This document shows positions 1 through 13,080 of a stretch of DNA of 64,000 nucleotides, piece by piece. The notes beneath the pieces are model-generated. The model was not told the DNA's origin. It saw only the letters and a list, made by a program, of their open reading frames with translations, and did not search any database. How positions within the stretch are numbered: the stretch's first letter is position 1; every line of letters begins with the position of its first letter. The translations under genes were made by a program, and so were the position numbers. This DNA is from Rhynchopus sp. YZ270_cl-10 (lineage: Eukaryota > Euglenozoa > Diplonemea > Diplonemida > Diplonemidae): positions 1,486,955-1,550,954 of the forward strand of contig OZ037865.1 in assembly GCA_964035575.1 (NCBI GenBank), given 5' to 3'.

Positions 1-3000
1 CAACCTTTGCCGTCACCCTGTCCAGCCAGCCTACTGGGAGTGTCGTCATGAGTGTCGCAACAACGGATGCCACGGAGTCAAGCCTCCAGCCGAATACCTT
101 GGTGTTCACTGCTACGAATTGGAATGTGGCGCAGACTGTGACGGTGACAGGTGTGGACGACAAAGTGGATGACGGTGATGTGACGCACAGCGTGCAAGTC
201 AAGATGGAGAGCAGCGTGGACGCGCACTACGCAGCGCTGGACCCGCCGGATGTGGCTGTCACCACCATCGACGACGACGGCTTTGGCTTCCAGGTTGTGC
301 CCTCCTCAGGCCTGCAGACAACAGAGGCGGGTGGGGTGGCGAGCTTTGTTGTTGTGCTGAAGAGCCAGCCCACTGCAGACGTTTCTATTTCGCTGCCGCT
401 CCCTGGATCGGAGGTGTCTGTTTCGCCGTCTGCGATCGTATTCACAACGACGTCGTGGGACACACCTGTCACAGTGACGTGCACAGGGCTTGACGACAGC
501 ATTGACGACGGCGACCAACTCGTCACCATCACATCTGCCATTGCGACGAGTGGCGATGTGCAGTACGGCGGTGCTGTGCTGCCAACGATCTCCATCACCA
601 ATGTGGACAACGACGCCACCGGCATTGTCGTCTCCCCCACCGGCACGACCCTGGCTACCACCGAGGGCGGTGGTCTGACGACGTTCACCCTGGTGCTGAC
701 CAGCCAGCCCTCGTACGACGTGAGCGTGCCGCTGTCAGTGTCCGATGCGTCAGAAGGCGTGCTCTCTGCCAACTCTGTGGTGTTCACGACATCGACGTGG
801 GCAACACCGCAGAGCGTGTCGCTGACGGGTGTTGACGACAACGTAGCCGATGGTGACGTAGCGTACACCGTCACCATCAGTAAGTGCATTGCCCTCGACC
901 CTTTGTACCAAGCACTGCCGGAGCAGACGCTGAGCGCAACAAACGCAGACGACGACGTCGTTGGCGTGTCGGTGTTGCAAGGTGCGACACGCACCTCTGA
1001 AGGTGGCGGTTCCTTTGAAGTGACGGTGCAGCTCAAAAGCAAGCCCCAAGCGTCTGTCACGCTCTCTGTGACGACGAACGACACAACGGAAGCCACCGTC
1101 TCGACAGGCACGCTCACCTTCGCACCCGATGTCTTCAATGTGCCGCAGACCATCACCGTGACAGGTGTCGACGACGACGTTGCAGACGGCATGCAAGGCA
1201 TCGCCATCACCGTAGGCGCACCCACCACCACCGACACAGCCTTTGCCGCACTCTCCGCCGTCACGGTCACTGGGTTCAATGAGGACAACGACGCAGCAGG
1301 CCTCGTAGTGACACCCACCTCTGGGCTTGTGACATCGAAGGCAGGTGGCAGCACATCCTTCTCAGTGATGCTCTCGAGCCAGCCGCAGGCAACCGTTGCA
1401 ATCTCGCTCACTGTGAGCGACGCTGCAGAGGGTAGCGTGCAGCCTACGTCGCTGGACTTTTCTGTCACGTCATGGAACGTCGCGCAAGTTGTCACTGTGT
1501 CGGGTGTGGACGACTCGATCGACGATGGAAACAAGGCGTACTCAATTGCGGTCAAGGTTTCTTCCTCTGCGGACACACGCTACCTCGCGCTGGATGAGGT
1601 GAAGGTTCTGGCCACGAACGTCGACGACGACACGGCAGGCTTCAACGTGACGGAGGCAACTGGGCTGACGACATCAGAGGCTGGCAAGACGGCGTCCTTC
1701 AACGTTGTCCTGACAAGCCAGCCCTCTGCTAATGTCGTTGTCTCCGTGCTGTCGACGAATACGGATGAAGGAGTTGTGTCTGTGACGTCGCTTCTGTTTA
1801 CTGCATCGTCGTGGGCCATTTCTCAGGCAGTGCAGGTCACAGGAAAAGATGATTTTGTGCGCGACGGCGACATTGCGTATGAGATTCGTTTGGGTGCGGC
1901 GGTGAGCAGCGACACAAAGTATCGCGGACTGACACCGCCAGCTGTGCCTGTTGTGAACACCGATGACGACAGTTCCGGTGTGGACGTGGCGTACACAGGT
2001 GTGCTGCAGACCACAGAGGCGGGCGCTACTGTCAGCGTTGTGGTAACACTGAACTCACAGCCCTCCAGCGACGTGACAGTCATCATCTCCGGTGTGGACA
2101 CCACAGAGGCTAGGTTCAGTATGACGCGCTTTGCCTTCAGCCCCACAAGCTGGGCCATCCCACAGACAGTCACTGTCACAGGTGTCGACGACGCCGTTGC
2201 AGACGGCGACATCACCTACACAGTGACACTCACCACTGAGACGGCAGACGCGCACTACGCGCCGTTCACAAAGACGCTCTCCTTCATCAATGCGGACGAC
2301 GACGCAATTGGCATCTCGCTCGACCCGATGTCAGTCGTGACGTCGGAGCTGGGTGCCACAGCGGCAGTTATGGTGAAGCTAACCACCGAGCCGACGGCAG
2401 ATGTTGTGATCAAGTTTACGACGAGCGATGCAACAGAAGGCACGACAACGGATGCGCTTACGTTCAGCGCTGCGACGTGGGCAATCCCGCAGACACTGTG
2501 GGTGACGGGGGTTGACGACAGCGTGGCGGATGGGAACGCTACCTACACTGTTGCGGTGTCTGCAAGCCAGTCGAGTGATGTGCTGTACGCGGCGTTGGCG
2601 CTGCCCTCTGTGTCCTGCGTGAATGTCGACGACGATGTGAAGGGCGTCACCGTGCTGCCCACGTCCGGTCTCGAGACCTCTGAGGCACAGTCCCTCGCAC
2701 GCTTCACTGTGGTCCTCAACTCGGAGCCCCTGCAGCAGGTGACCATCCCGGTCACGTCGTCCGACGTCACGGAAGGGGAGCCGACCATCTCCTCCCTGCA
2801 GTTCACTCCCACCAATTGGAACACACCACAGACCATCAGCATCACGGGTGTGGACGACAGCATCGACGACGGTGATATGTCGTACCAGATCACCCTCGGC
2901 ACTACCACAGGCTACTACGGCATCGACCCTGCCGACGTCAACGTCACGAACAAGGACGACGACACGGCAGGTGTCAGTGTGATCCCCTCAACCAAGGTGG

Positions 3001-6000
3001 TGTCCGAGGCAGGCACGACCACAAGCTTCACTGCCGTGCTCACCTCCGAGCCGCAGGGGACAGTGACGGTGACGATGGAGAGCAACGACACCTCGGAGGG
3101 GACAGTGTCGACGTCGTCGCTTGTCTTCACGTTGTCGACGTGGCAGGTGCCGCAGACAGTGGTGGTCAGCGGTGTGGACGACAGCCTGGCAGACGGAGAC
3201 GTGGCCTTTGCAGTGTCCTTCGCGTTAGTGGCGTCGGATGCGCAGTACACAGCGATCACGCTTCCGCAGATGGACTTCCTCAACGTCGACAACGACACAC
3301 GTGGCATCATCGTCGGTGTTGTCCCGGCCACTGCGCTGACGGAGACCACAGAGGCAGGCGGCACACTCACGTTCCAAGCAGTGCTGTCCTCGCAGCCCAC
3401 AGCGGACGTCACGTTTGCAGTGCAGAGCTCGGATGAGACTGAGGTGAAGCCGTCGAGTGCCGCCTTTGTGTTCACCTCAAGCAACTGGAACTCCGCCCAG
3501 TACGTCGACGTTGTGGGTGTGGGCGATGTGGTTGACGACGGCGACCAGGTTGTGTCTGTGTCCTTTGGTCCGTCTGTCTCTGCAGACGCAGGCTACTCGG
3601 GGATTGCGGCCCCACCAGTCAGCGTCACGAACAAGGACGACGACACTGTGGGCATCACTGTGTACCCAAACAACACTATTGGACTGCAGACAGACGAGAC
3701 CGGTCAGCAGGCCACGTTCACAGTGGTGCTCAACTCGGAGCCGGTCGCGACCGTGGTGATATCACTCAGCACCTCTGACGTCACGGAGGGGGCGGTGGCG
3801 CCGTTGTCATTGGAGTTTTCCCCCACAAATTGGTTCACGCCCAAGACAGTGACGATCACAGGGCAGCCCGACAACGAGGACGACGGCTACGTCGAGTACG
3901 CAATGCTCTTCGCACCACTAGCAAGCAAGGACCCGAAGTACCACGGCATGTCTGTGACTGAGATCGTTGTCGTGAACGCACCGCTGAACTGCTCTGTGTA
4001 CACCTGCCCCGCAGGGAAGGTGAACAACAACAAGCACTGCTCAAGCACCTCGTGCACTACGGATGAGTGCTGCACCCCCAGCTGCGCGACGTATACCTGC
4101 ACATCGCCCGCGTACATCATAGCCAATGCAACGAGTGTGCTGTGCGATACTGGTGTGTGCAAGGAGGAGGTCTGCTGTGAGGAGAACTGCGGTACCTACA
4201 CCTGTCCTGCGGGCACAGTCCAGTCGACGCTGCAGTGTGCACAGGCTGGGCGCTGTACTCTGAGCGAATGCTGCAAGGAGTCGTGCGATGGGTTCACGTG
4301 TGGTGCAGGCTTTCTGGCAAAGGCGTCGCCTGGAGGGTGCCCTGCGTCTGGGTGTTCAGCTCTAGTCTGCTGCGACGTGACGTGCTCGCAGTTCACGTGT
4401 CCCACAGGATACTTGGCCAAGACTGCGGCAGCAGACACACTGCGATGCACCACTGGTGTGTGCACACCAAACGCATGCTGCGACGGAACGTGCTTTACCT
4501 ACTCCTGCACAGCACCACTCTCTGCTGCTGCTGGTGCTGAGACCACAAGGTGTGGTACTGTGTGCGACCCAACAACGTGCTGCGAAAACAAATGCACAGG
4601 TGTCACGTGCACTGCGCCAGATGTGTGCAGGACCAATCCCACCTGCGAGGCACTGACGGGGACGTGCTCTGAGGGAACACCTATCTCGGACATGAGCATG
4701 TGCACCTTGGCGGGTGCTACGACGGCGGTGTGTGTGCAAGGCAGTTGCGTTGCGGCAATCACGTGCGGGTCGAATACATGCGTGCCAACGGACCCACAGT
4801 GCAAGGAGGCAGGGTGCACGTCGGGCACCTGCTCCGAGACAGACAAGCCAGACGGCACCGGCTGCAACGACGGTGACTCAGCGACTGTGAACGACGCGTG
4901 CACAAGTGGGCTGTGTGCAGGTCTGCGCCTGCGCTGCAACACCTTCAGCACTGCGGTGTGCTCACTGCGCAGCGACGCGTCCAGCATCGTGTGCCCAAGC
5001 TCTGGGTGTGACGCGCCCACATGTTGCTCCACATGCTCCACCTTCGATGCTGCGCTCTGTGCGAGCAAGCAGGTCGCGCAGGACACATGCCCGAAGGGTG
5101 GGTGCACCGAAGCTGCTTGCTGTGTGGACCTGTGTGCGAGTGTTGTGTGCCAGGCAGCAGATGCGTGCCATACGGTGGGTACATGCGACGCCGCCACCGG
5201 CTACTGCTCAGAGGTGCTTGCGGCTGATGGCACTGCGTGCGACGACCTGAATGCGGAGACAAGCAACGATGCGTGCCAGGGTGGTGCGTGTTCGGGGACA
5301 TGCGCAAACGGCTGTGCTGCGAACGAGCCCCGCTGCAGCAAGCCTGTCTGCGGCACCCTCCCGTGTGCACAGACGATCAAGGCAGACGCAACACCATGCA
5401 ACGACGAGAACCCGCTTACCCTCGGGGACCGCTGTATCCTAGGGACGTGCACAGGCAATGTGCAGACCTGCGCTACATCCAACATGCCGAACACCTGCCT
5501 GGTCTCGACCAAGGGCACTGCCGAGTGTACTAACGGCTGCACGGAGGCGCTCTGCTGTGAACAGTGCAACACCCTGCTGGACGCGTGCCCAATCAACACT
5601 GTCAAGGACACAAACATCGCGTGCCCTGTGGGCGGGTGCACCACTGACGCTTGCTGTGTTGCGGACAAGTGTCTGACAGTAGATTGTTCACCAGAGGAGC
5701 CTTGCATGCATGCTGGGGTTTGCGACTCTCTGACAGGTGCGTGCAGCACTGCGATGAAGGCGGACAACGTGGGGTGCAGTGATGGGGACAGCAACACGTT
5801 GAACGACCGTTGCGAGAGTGGCATCTGTGTGGGTACGCCTGCCAGGAGGCAGGTTGGTGCACAGATAGTCCTGAACAGGAGCTTCTTTCAAGTGACTTCG
5901 AGCAAGGCTTCGGTGGAGGCACTGTTGGGGTCTGTGGCGGAGCAGCTCAGCACCGCTGGTGTTGTGCTCTCTGACATGTACGCAGTATCGCTGTGTGCCA

Positions 6001-9000
6001 CCGACACGGAGGGCAAGCGCGAGGTGTCTTCCTGCATCCCCGGCACCGCTGTCGACCACCTGACCGACACCAGCGGCAGCGCGTCCTCGGGGTTCACGCT
6101 GCTCCACTTCACAGGCAGCACACTCGAGTCGAACATCACCGACGTCACATCCAAGGTGAAGGCGACGCTGCTCCCGGGCACCATCCTCCCCAACATCGAC
6201 TACACCATCATAGTCCCGCAGTTCGCTGTCAGCAGTGGCCTCTGTGCCTTTGTCTTCTGCGAGCCGCCGATCGGCTGCATCGTGTCGACCTGCAATGAGC
6301 TGACGGGGACGTGCTCCGAGTCGCATGCTGCTTCGGGGACGGTGTGCAGTGACGGCGACACACGCACCTCGGACGACACGTGTGCAAGTGGTGCCTGTGT
6401 GGGCACAGTGCGGTGCTCTACGACGCTTTGCAGGGCAGCGAACACACAGTGCCACGTTGCCTCGTGTGGGACGGACGGGACGTGTGGGGAGGTGTCGCGT
6501 GCAGACGGCGCTGCGTGCACGGACGGCAACCCGAGTACGGTGAACGACCGTTGCCAGAGCGGGGTGTGCAGGGGGATGAACCTCTGTGACGGTGTCGTGT
6601 GTGCACAGAACGACGCCTGCGGGCAGGTGCTTGCTTGTGACCCTTCGACGGGGACGTGCAAGAGGATTGCCCTTGCAGATGGCACGCAGTGCGACGACGG
6701 CGACGTCTCCACCTCAGGCGACAAGTGCGTCTCGGGCACATGCATCGGGAGCGTCGCCTGTGCGGGCATGACCTGCTTCCCCTCTGAGCCTGAGTGCTAC
6801 ACCTCTGCCTGCGTGAACAGCCAGTGTACGCAGCACCCCAAGCAGGATTGGACGCCCTGCGACGACGGCAGGCAGGCCACATCAGACGACCACTGCATCT
6901 CGGGTGTGTGCGTCGGGTCCTCGAAGTGCGACGGTGTTGTCTGCACAGCAGCCCTCCAGTGCATGGAGGCGGGACACTGCATCCCCGACACAGGCGAGTG
7001 CACAGAGCCCATCACCAGCGACGGTGTTGCCTGCGACGACGGCGACGCAACGACAAGCGGCGACCGGTGTGCGCAAGGTGTCTGCGTGGGGACTGTTGTG
7101 TGTGCTGGGACAACATGCCACGTGAACGACACACAGTGCCACACTGCTGCGTGCGGCAACGCAGGGGAGTGCACCATCATCGCAAAACCCGACGGGACGA
7201 CGTGCACAGACTTCAACTCTGCGACGATTGAGGACCACTGTGTACAGGGGTCCTGTATTGGGACAGACGTCTGCGCCAACGTTGTGTGCAAGGCAAGCGA
7301 CAGCTGCCACTACGCTGGTGTGTGCGACCCCACCCTTGGCGTGTGCAAGGATCCGCAGAAGCCCTTTGGTGCTGAGTGCGACGACGGCAACCCGAACACA
7401 ATGACGGACCGCTGCATCGACGGTGTCTGCAGAGGTGCCATAGCCTGCTCGGGCAGCGTGTGCACACCAAGCGCACCGAAGTGCAACGTCGCGTCCTGCC
7501 AGAACGGCCAGTGCATCCAAGTGCCCACCTCCTCAGCTACCTGCAACGACGAGAACCCGCTGACACTGAACGATCAATGCAGCGGTGGGACGTGTGTCGG
7601 GGTCAACCCTTGCCTGAACATACTTTGCGTTGCGTCCGACTCATGCCATGTTGCAGGGAAGTGCGATCCATTGAGTGGCCGATGCAGCGACCCGATTGCG
7701 GCTGATGGGACTCTGTGCGACGACAACAGTGCGAACTCTGTGGACGACACGTGTCTTGCAGGGGTCTGTGTCGGTGTTGTGCCGTGTGGTGTGGCAACGT
7801 GTGCACCTCGTCTGACGAAGTGCATGGCAGCTCTGTGCAGCACGGACATCTGCACAGAGGTGGAAAAGCCCGACGGCACACCTTGCAACGACGACGACGT
7901 CAGCACCTCCGGCGATGAGTGCAGATCTGGTGCCTGTGTGGGCACGCTGCGCTGCGGTGGTGTCGACTGCATAGTGAACGAGCCGCAGTGCTACACGGCA
8001 GTGTGCTCACTCTCAACGTGCGAGGAGCAGCGCAAGCCTGAGGGCACGCAGTGCAACGACGGCCTCGCCGCCACTGCAGAGGACCGCTGTGTCAAAGGTG
8101 TCTGCACCGGTGTCAGCAAATGCAGCAACGTCGTGTGCAGTGCCAGCGATTCCTGCCACCACATCGGCACCTGCAACGAGGCTACTGGCCTCTGCACCGA
8201 CCCCCCCAAGGCAGACAGGTCCACATGCGATGATGGGCGCAACACAACAACAGACGACCGATGTGAGTCGGGTGTCTGTGTCGGCTCCATCCTATGCGGT
8301 GGGCAGCTCTGCGGGCCGTTGCAGCCTCTGTGCCACACAGCACGCTGCATTAACAACCAATGCGTGCAGGTGGCGGACCCGCCAGGCACGTCCTGCAACG
8401 ACGGGAATGCGAGCACCACTAGCGATATCTGCAGCCAGGGTACCTGCCGCGGTGTTGACCTCTGTGCGGGTGTTGTGTGCGTGGCAAGCGACTACTGCCA
8501 CGCTGCAGGGAAGTGCAACCCCTTGACAGGCATCTGCGACGACCCCATGAAGCCGGACGGGACCATCTGCGATGACGGCATCTCGACCACAAGCAACGAC
8601 CGTTGTCTGGGCGGCTCCTGTTCGGGCACCGTGCTCTGCAGCAAGGCTAAGTGTTCTGCGGGGAACCTCGACTGTCAGGAGCCACGCTGCGAAAGCGGCG
8701 GGTGCGCGCTCGTGAACAGGGCTGATGGGATGCTCTGCAACGACGGCAACGACGGCACGCATAACGACGTCTGTGTCTCGGGCACCTGCCTTGGCACCGA
8801 CAGATGCAAGGACGTGACGTGCGTCTCCATTAACAGCTGCCACACCCTTGGCACATGCGACAGCACGACAGGCCTTTGCACAGAACCACGCAAGGCAGAA
8901 GGCTCTTCCTGCGACCTTGGCCAAGCCTCCGTAGGCACCTGCACACGCGGCAGCTGCGTCGCAAGCCTGGAGTGCCAAGGTGTGCCCTGCGAGCTGGACG

Positions 9001-11814
9001 ACCCGCAGTGCCACATCTCCACCTGCACCTCTGCAGGGTGTGGGTCTGTGCAGAAGTCTGTGGGCACGTCCTGCGACGACGGCGACCCGTCCACTACAGG
9101 GGACAGGTGCGGTGCGGATGGCGGGTGCTCGGGCACGGTTGCCTGCGGCGGTAGTGTGTGCGTTGCGACGAATGGGCCGTGCTTCGTGCCACGGTGCACG
9201 AACGGACAGTGTGTCGACGAACAGAAGCCTGACGGGACTGCGTGCGACGACGGTGACGCTGCGACCACAGGCGACTCATGTGCCAACGGGAAGTGCAGTG
9301 GTGTGGACAAATGCGCTGGTGTGGTGTGCGACGGTGTTGAGGTGTGTGCGACGCAGTACTGCGACCAGCGCACAGGGACGTGCCTGCGTGCGTCCAAGGA
9401 TGACGGCATTGCGTGCAACGACGACCGTGACGAGACTGAGCAGGACACATGCCGCGCAGGTGTCTGTGTCGGCATCCTCTCCTGCAGCGGCTTCCCCTGC
9501 CCTGCGAACCAGCAGCAGTGCCTCGAGCCGCTCTGTGTGGCAGGCACCTGTGACGTCAAGTGGCGCCCAGACGGCACTGCCTGCGACGACGGCGACTCTC
9601 TCACACGCGGTGACGAATGCCACGGCGGCAGCTGCGTAGGGAGCCTCGTCTGTGGCGGCCGTACCTGCACCACGGAGCAGCCGATGTGCACAACCTTCGT
9701 CTGCGAGGGTGGGCAGTGCATCGAGCGGTCCAAGCCTGACGGCACGCAGTGCAGCGACGGTGCCAAGAAGACGTCGAGCGACATCTGCAAGTCCGGCGTG
9801 TGCACAGGTGAGGACCTTTGCGCGAGTGTCGAGTGCACTGCCACAGACGAGTGCCACGCACCAGGAGTGTGTATCACACACTTGGGCATCTGCACCGACC
9901 CTCTCAAGGAGGACGGCACGTCCTGCGACGACGGTTCTGCCTTCACCGTCAGCGACAAGTGCACTGTAGGTGCGTGCGCCGGCACGCAATCCTGTGCAGG
10001 CCTCACATGCAAGCCCACCGACCCGAAGTGCCATGATGCGCTCTGTGTGAACAGCACCTGCACTGAAGTGGCGAAGGCAGACTCGACGCCGTGCAACGAC
10101 GAGGACGTCACCACACTCAACGACAGGTGCCAGGGCGGGAAGTGCGTCGGCGACTCGAAGTGTGCAGGGACCACATGCAAGGCCTCGGTATGGCTCACCC
10201 CACCACCCCACTTCCCTTTTCACCACACACCCACAGGACACCTGCCACGAAGATGGGTCGTGTGTTGCGCACACAGGGCTGTGCACGGACCTGGTGAAGA
10301 AGGACGGCACGGCATGCGATGACGGCGACAGCTCGACCTCCAACGACCGCTGCTTCTCTGGTACGTGCACCGGCACCGTGACGTGCGGGAGCAGCAGCTG
10401 CTCTGCTGCAAGCCCGCAGTGCCAGACCTCAGCCTGCAGCAGTGCGGGGAAGTGCGTTGACGTGCAGAAGGCAGACGGCATCTTCTGCAACGACGGGAAC
10501 GTCACCACTGTAGGCGACACCTGCATAGGTGGGGTGTGTGTGGGTCAGCCCAGCCCGTGTGTACCGAACCCTTGCGGCTCCTCGCAGATCTGCACCACAA
10601 GTGGCAGCACCTTCCAATGCACATGCAAGTCGCCCCTGGCTGGGTTTGGCAGCAGCGCGCCTGCGACGTGCCGCTCCAAGAACAGCGGATGCACGGCACG
10701 TCCTAGCTTCTGCGAGCAGGTCGGCCAGCGCTGCACGAGCAGGCCCTCTGGGGAGTGGGTGTGCTTCTGTGCACCGCCTCTTGTGGGTGCGCTGGCAGGA
10801 GGGAAGGCGACGTGCGCTGAGAAGAACGTTACGGACGTGCTGCCGCTGCAGCCACCGGACGGTGCAGACCCACAGCAGTGGGCCCTCGACCTTGCAGACA
10901 GGCTGGGTGCAGGCCCGTCACGCATCCTCGTTGAGGAGAACGTGACGCAGGGCACCTTCGACGTCTCCTTCCACGGCGCTCCCATCCCTTCGGGCGGCAG
11001 CCAACTCGACCCGCTCACCTCCACACAGCTCTTCTCTGAGTTCCAGAAGCAGAACGTGCGCTGCAACACAACGACGACAACGTTCTGCAAGGACCTCAAC
11101 ATCACAAGCATCAACTACGCGGCTGCGTCGTGCGTTGCACTCACCGTGGAGACAACGTGCACACAGAAGGACACCTGCGAATGGGAGGACAACACATGCA
11201 GCGACAACAGCGACAGCGACGACGACTTCCCCCTTTGGCACCTCTTCTGGATCATCCCGTTGGTGCTGATCCTCATCTGCCTGGCCATCCTGGGTGTTGC
11301 GAAGTGTCTGTTTGGCAAGAAGAAGAACGGCCCTACGGACGACAACCTTGTGCACGCGAAGGACCTGCCCTACGAAGACATGGAGCGCCTTGCCGAGGGC
11401 GAGTCTGCACGCAGCTCTATGATGGGCACCATGGGACCCAAGACACCGCCGCAGGAGTTCCTCCCGACAAGCGAGCGGACACCGACAGTGCACCCGCTTA
11501 CCTTCTACGACACACCGCCTACGGGGGTCATTGCTGGCCCCTACCCAGTGGGCACGTTGTCCAAGACAGGCGACGGGCATGTGTACGGACACGACCTTGC
11601 TGGCGCCTACCTGGACGACCCGTACGTAGACCACGTGTCCCGCCAGTACTCCGCACCACGCCACGTCCGTCCCTCAGACGAGCAGCACCCACAGCGCTAC
11701 GGATACTCCCCCGAGCCCCTCTACGGCAGCGGGCGTGCGCAAGGCCCGCCACCGCCTATCCCGCCAGCATTAAGTGCTGCAAGAGGCCCCGGGCTGTACC
11801 CAGTGAAGTGCTGA
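1..11814 (+). CDS. Giant type I membrane protein with Calx-beta-like and Cys-rich repeats (5' partial)
   Basis: The reading frame is already open at base 3, and the residues before the first Met (position 48) match the repeat consensus, so the N-terminus lies outside the window. The order is: about 12 repeats of ~115 residues (to ~3960) of the bacterial Calx-beta-like type, each with a SQP strand, W..PQTVTVTGVDD and a final N.DDD; seven CC-type Cys modules (~3985-4590); roughly two dozen modules of pattern C.DG...T..D.C..G.C.G (to ~10540), interrupted by a SEA-like stretch (~5840-6240); an EGF-like module (~10550-10670); a second globular part (~10825-11060); an acidic stretch; one membrane helix (~11228-11305); and a ~165-residue cytoplasmic tail rich in Pro, Tyr and Ser. 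One 49-bp intron (10188-10236) is needed to keep the frame. At least 3900 residues. Probably surface adhesion or recognition (inference). The repeat families are known; the protein itself is not recognised. Confidence 0.85.
10188..10236 (+). other. Intron (49 bp) in the giant surface-protein gene
   Basis: The GTATGG donor follows a complete Ser codon and the CCACAG acceptor precedes GACACCTGCC. Joining the two exons restores the module K-A-S-D-T-C-H, which matches sister modules such as K-A-S-D-S-C-H elsewhere in the same protein. Without splicing the frame leaves the Cys pattern and stops soon after. Confidence 0.9.
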
Positions 11815-13080
11815 TGAGGGTGACTCTGTTGTGATTGTGTTTATTTTTAATCGTACATTCAAGTTCTGTACTTTATCAACATTTTTATTGCACCCCCCGC
11901 TTTGTGAATAGAACGAAAAGCGTATTGGGCTTAGTGAATTTAGCCCCAAAAAAAAGCATGGTTTTCGAAAGTGTGAAATGATTTTTCGTGTCGGTTCGCC
12001 GAAGAAAGAAGCAAAATAGTTTTTTTCTTCTTCTGAAACGGAAGTGGAGAACATTGCAGGAGTGGCAACTCACCCCACTGTATTCCACTAATCTTAATCC
12101 TCAACGTAAAAAAATGTGTGTCATAAATTGCAAAAAAGCCAATTTTTTTTGTACAAATGACTTTGAGGCTCAAGTTCATTTTCTGACAAAAAAAAAAATC
12201 GTTGCATTCATGCAGTTGCCACACAAAGGGAAGGACACATATTACCCCAATTTTTCTCGATCACGAAAAATAATAACATTATCCCCACCCCCATCACCCC
12301 CAATCACCCCACATCAACACCACCTAGATTATACGTTGTTACGGGCCTATGCCCACCACTCTCAAGTAGTTCCCTCCCCCGTTTTAACCCCCATGCCTTT
12401 TCAGTATGTTTTTTTGTTGAAACCGTTGAGACGTTATTGTGTTGTGACAAAAGGGGTGGCCTCAAAAAACAAAAAAAAAAAAAAAAACCGCGGACGACGA
12501 TCGCCTTTTTTTTGTTGACGCCACCCGGCCCCTTTATTTTTCATAAAATTTCGTAAAAGTGGTCGTGTTTTTGCATCATAAACGTGACGCACAAAACCCG
12601 TCCCGGCTTCTCGAAGGGGTATTTTTATTTGTGGTGGGGGTCCACCCACAGCCTGTCAATGTACCAAAGGTTTTTTCCGACGCAAATAGCCTTTTTTTTC
12701 CCCGAAAAATATTTTGCGCAACAAGAAAAGAGTAAACAAATCTCTCAAGCATTTTTTGTTGCAATATTTTCTTCTACGTGAGCACAGAGGTGTTGAGGTT
12801 TGCTTTGTGTTTTTTCGCAGATTTTGTGTTACAAAGCAAGGTGTGTACAGTACTGTGCAGAGCATACCCCACTCTCCCGAGCAAAGCGTTCTTTTTTTTT
12901 TTGTCGTCATTTTTTATCGTTCTTTTTCTCTCTGCCAGAGTCTGTGTGGCACAAAGCCTCGTTGATCCTGAGCTTGCTTTCAGAGCATTTAGATAGAGAG
13001 GAGGGTAGGTTCCGTAAAGGAGCACTCCCCCCCGGTATTTTTGAACGGTGACTAAGCATAGGAGACTTAGGTTCATCTTA
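11815..13080. other. AT-rich spacer without a gene
   Basis: This spacer is rich in T and A runs and no open frame has gene-like composition. At 11864-11876 there is a 13-nt stretch resembling the end of euglenozoan spliced-leader exons. At 13046-13080 lies one copy of the recurrent hairpin/CATCTTA motif, interrupted by the MITE-like element that begins at 13081. Confidence 0.6.

Noticed and set aside
8675-10198. Long antisense open frame (~507 codons) opposite the Cys-rich repeats
   Set aside because: It mirrors the strong codon bias and the repeat period of the + strand gene. It has no domain and the + frame explains the sequence fully. The same holds for the - frame at 227-1576.
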